Shown here: positions 33,168 to 33,920 of the stretch, in pieces
Layout of the letters: each line of letters begins with the position of its first letter
How positions within the stretch are numbered: the first letter of the stretch is position 1
Origin: Dipetalonema caudispina
Lineage: Eukaryota > Nematoda > Chromadorea > Rhabditida > Onchocercidae
Reading direction: 5' to 3'
Length of the DNA: 33,920 nucleotides
Assembly: GCA_013365325.1 (NCBI GenBank)
Contig: JABVXV010000205.1
Span: 1 to 33,920, forward strand
Notes under the pieces: generated by a model
Seen by the model: the letters and a program-made list of their open reading frames with translations, nothing else
Told to the model about the DNA's origin: nothing
The model's database searches: none
Made by a program: the position numbers and the translations under genes

Positions 33168-33430
33168 GAAGACAATAAACATCCAAAGATGTTTGAAAAA
33201 TTCGAACAGTGAGCAATTAAAATACTGCAACATTAAGATTACTACAACATTAGGATAATGGAAATCAGAAGCTATTTGTATAATTGAGAAAATGGACATC
33301 TAACACTATTGCAACATTAGGACAATAAACAGTTAAAAGTACTGCAGTAATATGAAGACAATGAACATTTAAAAATACCGCATATTAAAACGATGAATAC
33401 TTGCGACATTAGGAGCATTATCGTGAAATG
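33168..33430 (+). repeat. Degenerate minisatellite, about 34-bp unit
   Basis: The pattern GCAACATTAGGACAATAAAC, then AGTTAAAAGTACT, recurs with variation about every 33-42 bp. The clearest pair begins at about 33312 and 33345. Decayed copies extend on both sides. Confidence 0.65.
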
Positions 33431-33659
33431 ATTGTTTTAATTCTGTAGAGCGATGAAATTTATTAAAGCTAAGTTTGCATTGTTAACGATTCATGCTAAT
33501 TTGAAAATTTTAATATTACTGTTCAATTTATTTTTACACGTTCGAATTTCAGCTACATTTCGTATAATTCCAAAAAAATTTTAAAGTGAATAAGTAAAAA
33601 ATAATAATTCAAAATGAAAATTTTGTATTCATTGGAACTTAGCTATTTTTTTCAACATC

Positions 33660-33895
33660 AGTCATCAAATATCATTCATAATTTGTTATCATTGATAACT
33701 ATAAGTCATGGATCATGAATTATATAATTCATCACCATAAGTATTGGTCACTAGAGAACATTAATAAATTTATATCATTAATCATTATAAGTCACTGATA
33801 ACTTTGATCATTGATTGCTTTAGTCATCACTGCAGACTATTGATAATTTTGTATCACTGATTAATATAAGTCACTGATAGCTATGAATTATGAAT
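33660..33895 (+). repeat. Degenerate minisatellite, about 20-24-bp unit
   Basis: Units around ATCACTGATAACTATAAGTC recur to the end of the window, for example near 33689, 33788 and 33855, with many diverged copies between. The array is probably cut by the window edge. Confidence 0.65.
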
Positions 33896-33920
33896 TATTA
33901 TTTTCGAAATTGGAAAAATT

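Overview
This is nuclear DNA from an AT-rich, intron-rich eukaryote, most likely a parasitic nematode of the filarial/spirurid type. The inference rests on strongly AT-rich sequence by eye, many poly-A/poly-T and ATT-type runs, short exons with GT...AG introns of roughly 85-870 bp, T-rich TTTTCAG/TTTTAG acceptors, and a compact nematode-style gene structure. There is no operon, Shine-Dalgarno or tRNA signal, and nothing bacterial or viral was seen. Species cannot be fixed from sequence alone.

Layout. (1) Positions 1-1884: ATT microsatellite and gene-poor DNA. (2) 1885-5012, plus: an extended short-chain dehydrogenase/reductase of the dihydroflavonol-reductase/3-beta-HSD-like type, rebuilt from nine exons; its first exon is tentative. 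(3) 5013-9557: no convincing gene, with several degenerate minisatellites. (4) 9558-12305, plus: a 191-residue two-pass membrane protein with a cysteine cluster, six exons, no recognised family. Its fourth intron carries an N gap flanked by an exact 121-bp duplication, almost certainly an assembly artefact. (5) 12306-13607: a TG-rich palindromic minisatellite in two clusters and an 81-bp direct repeat. (6) 13608-13841, plus: a probable two-exon, 48-residue gene. (7) 15581-20131, minus: the best supported gene, nine exons encoding a 464-residue type II membrane protein with a Thr/Asp-rich stalk and a complete C-terminal fibrinogen-related domain. Three TTGTTTAC forkhead/DAF-16-type sites at 10-bp spacing lie just upstream of its start codon. 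(8) 20132-33920: about 13.8 kb with no convincing gene, rich in degenerate tandem repeats; one weak two-exon candidate lies near 32.4-32.6 kb.

The genes show no shared pathway. The fibrinogen-domain protein is presumably a cell-surface lectin-like receptor, the dehydrogenase is a metabolic enzyme, and the other two are unknown. A recurring theme is the number of unrelated, strongly diverged minisatellites with units of about 20-40 bp, found both between genes and inside introns.
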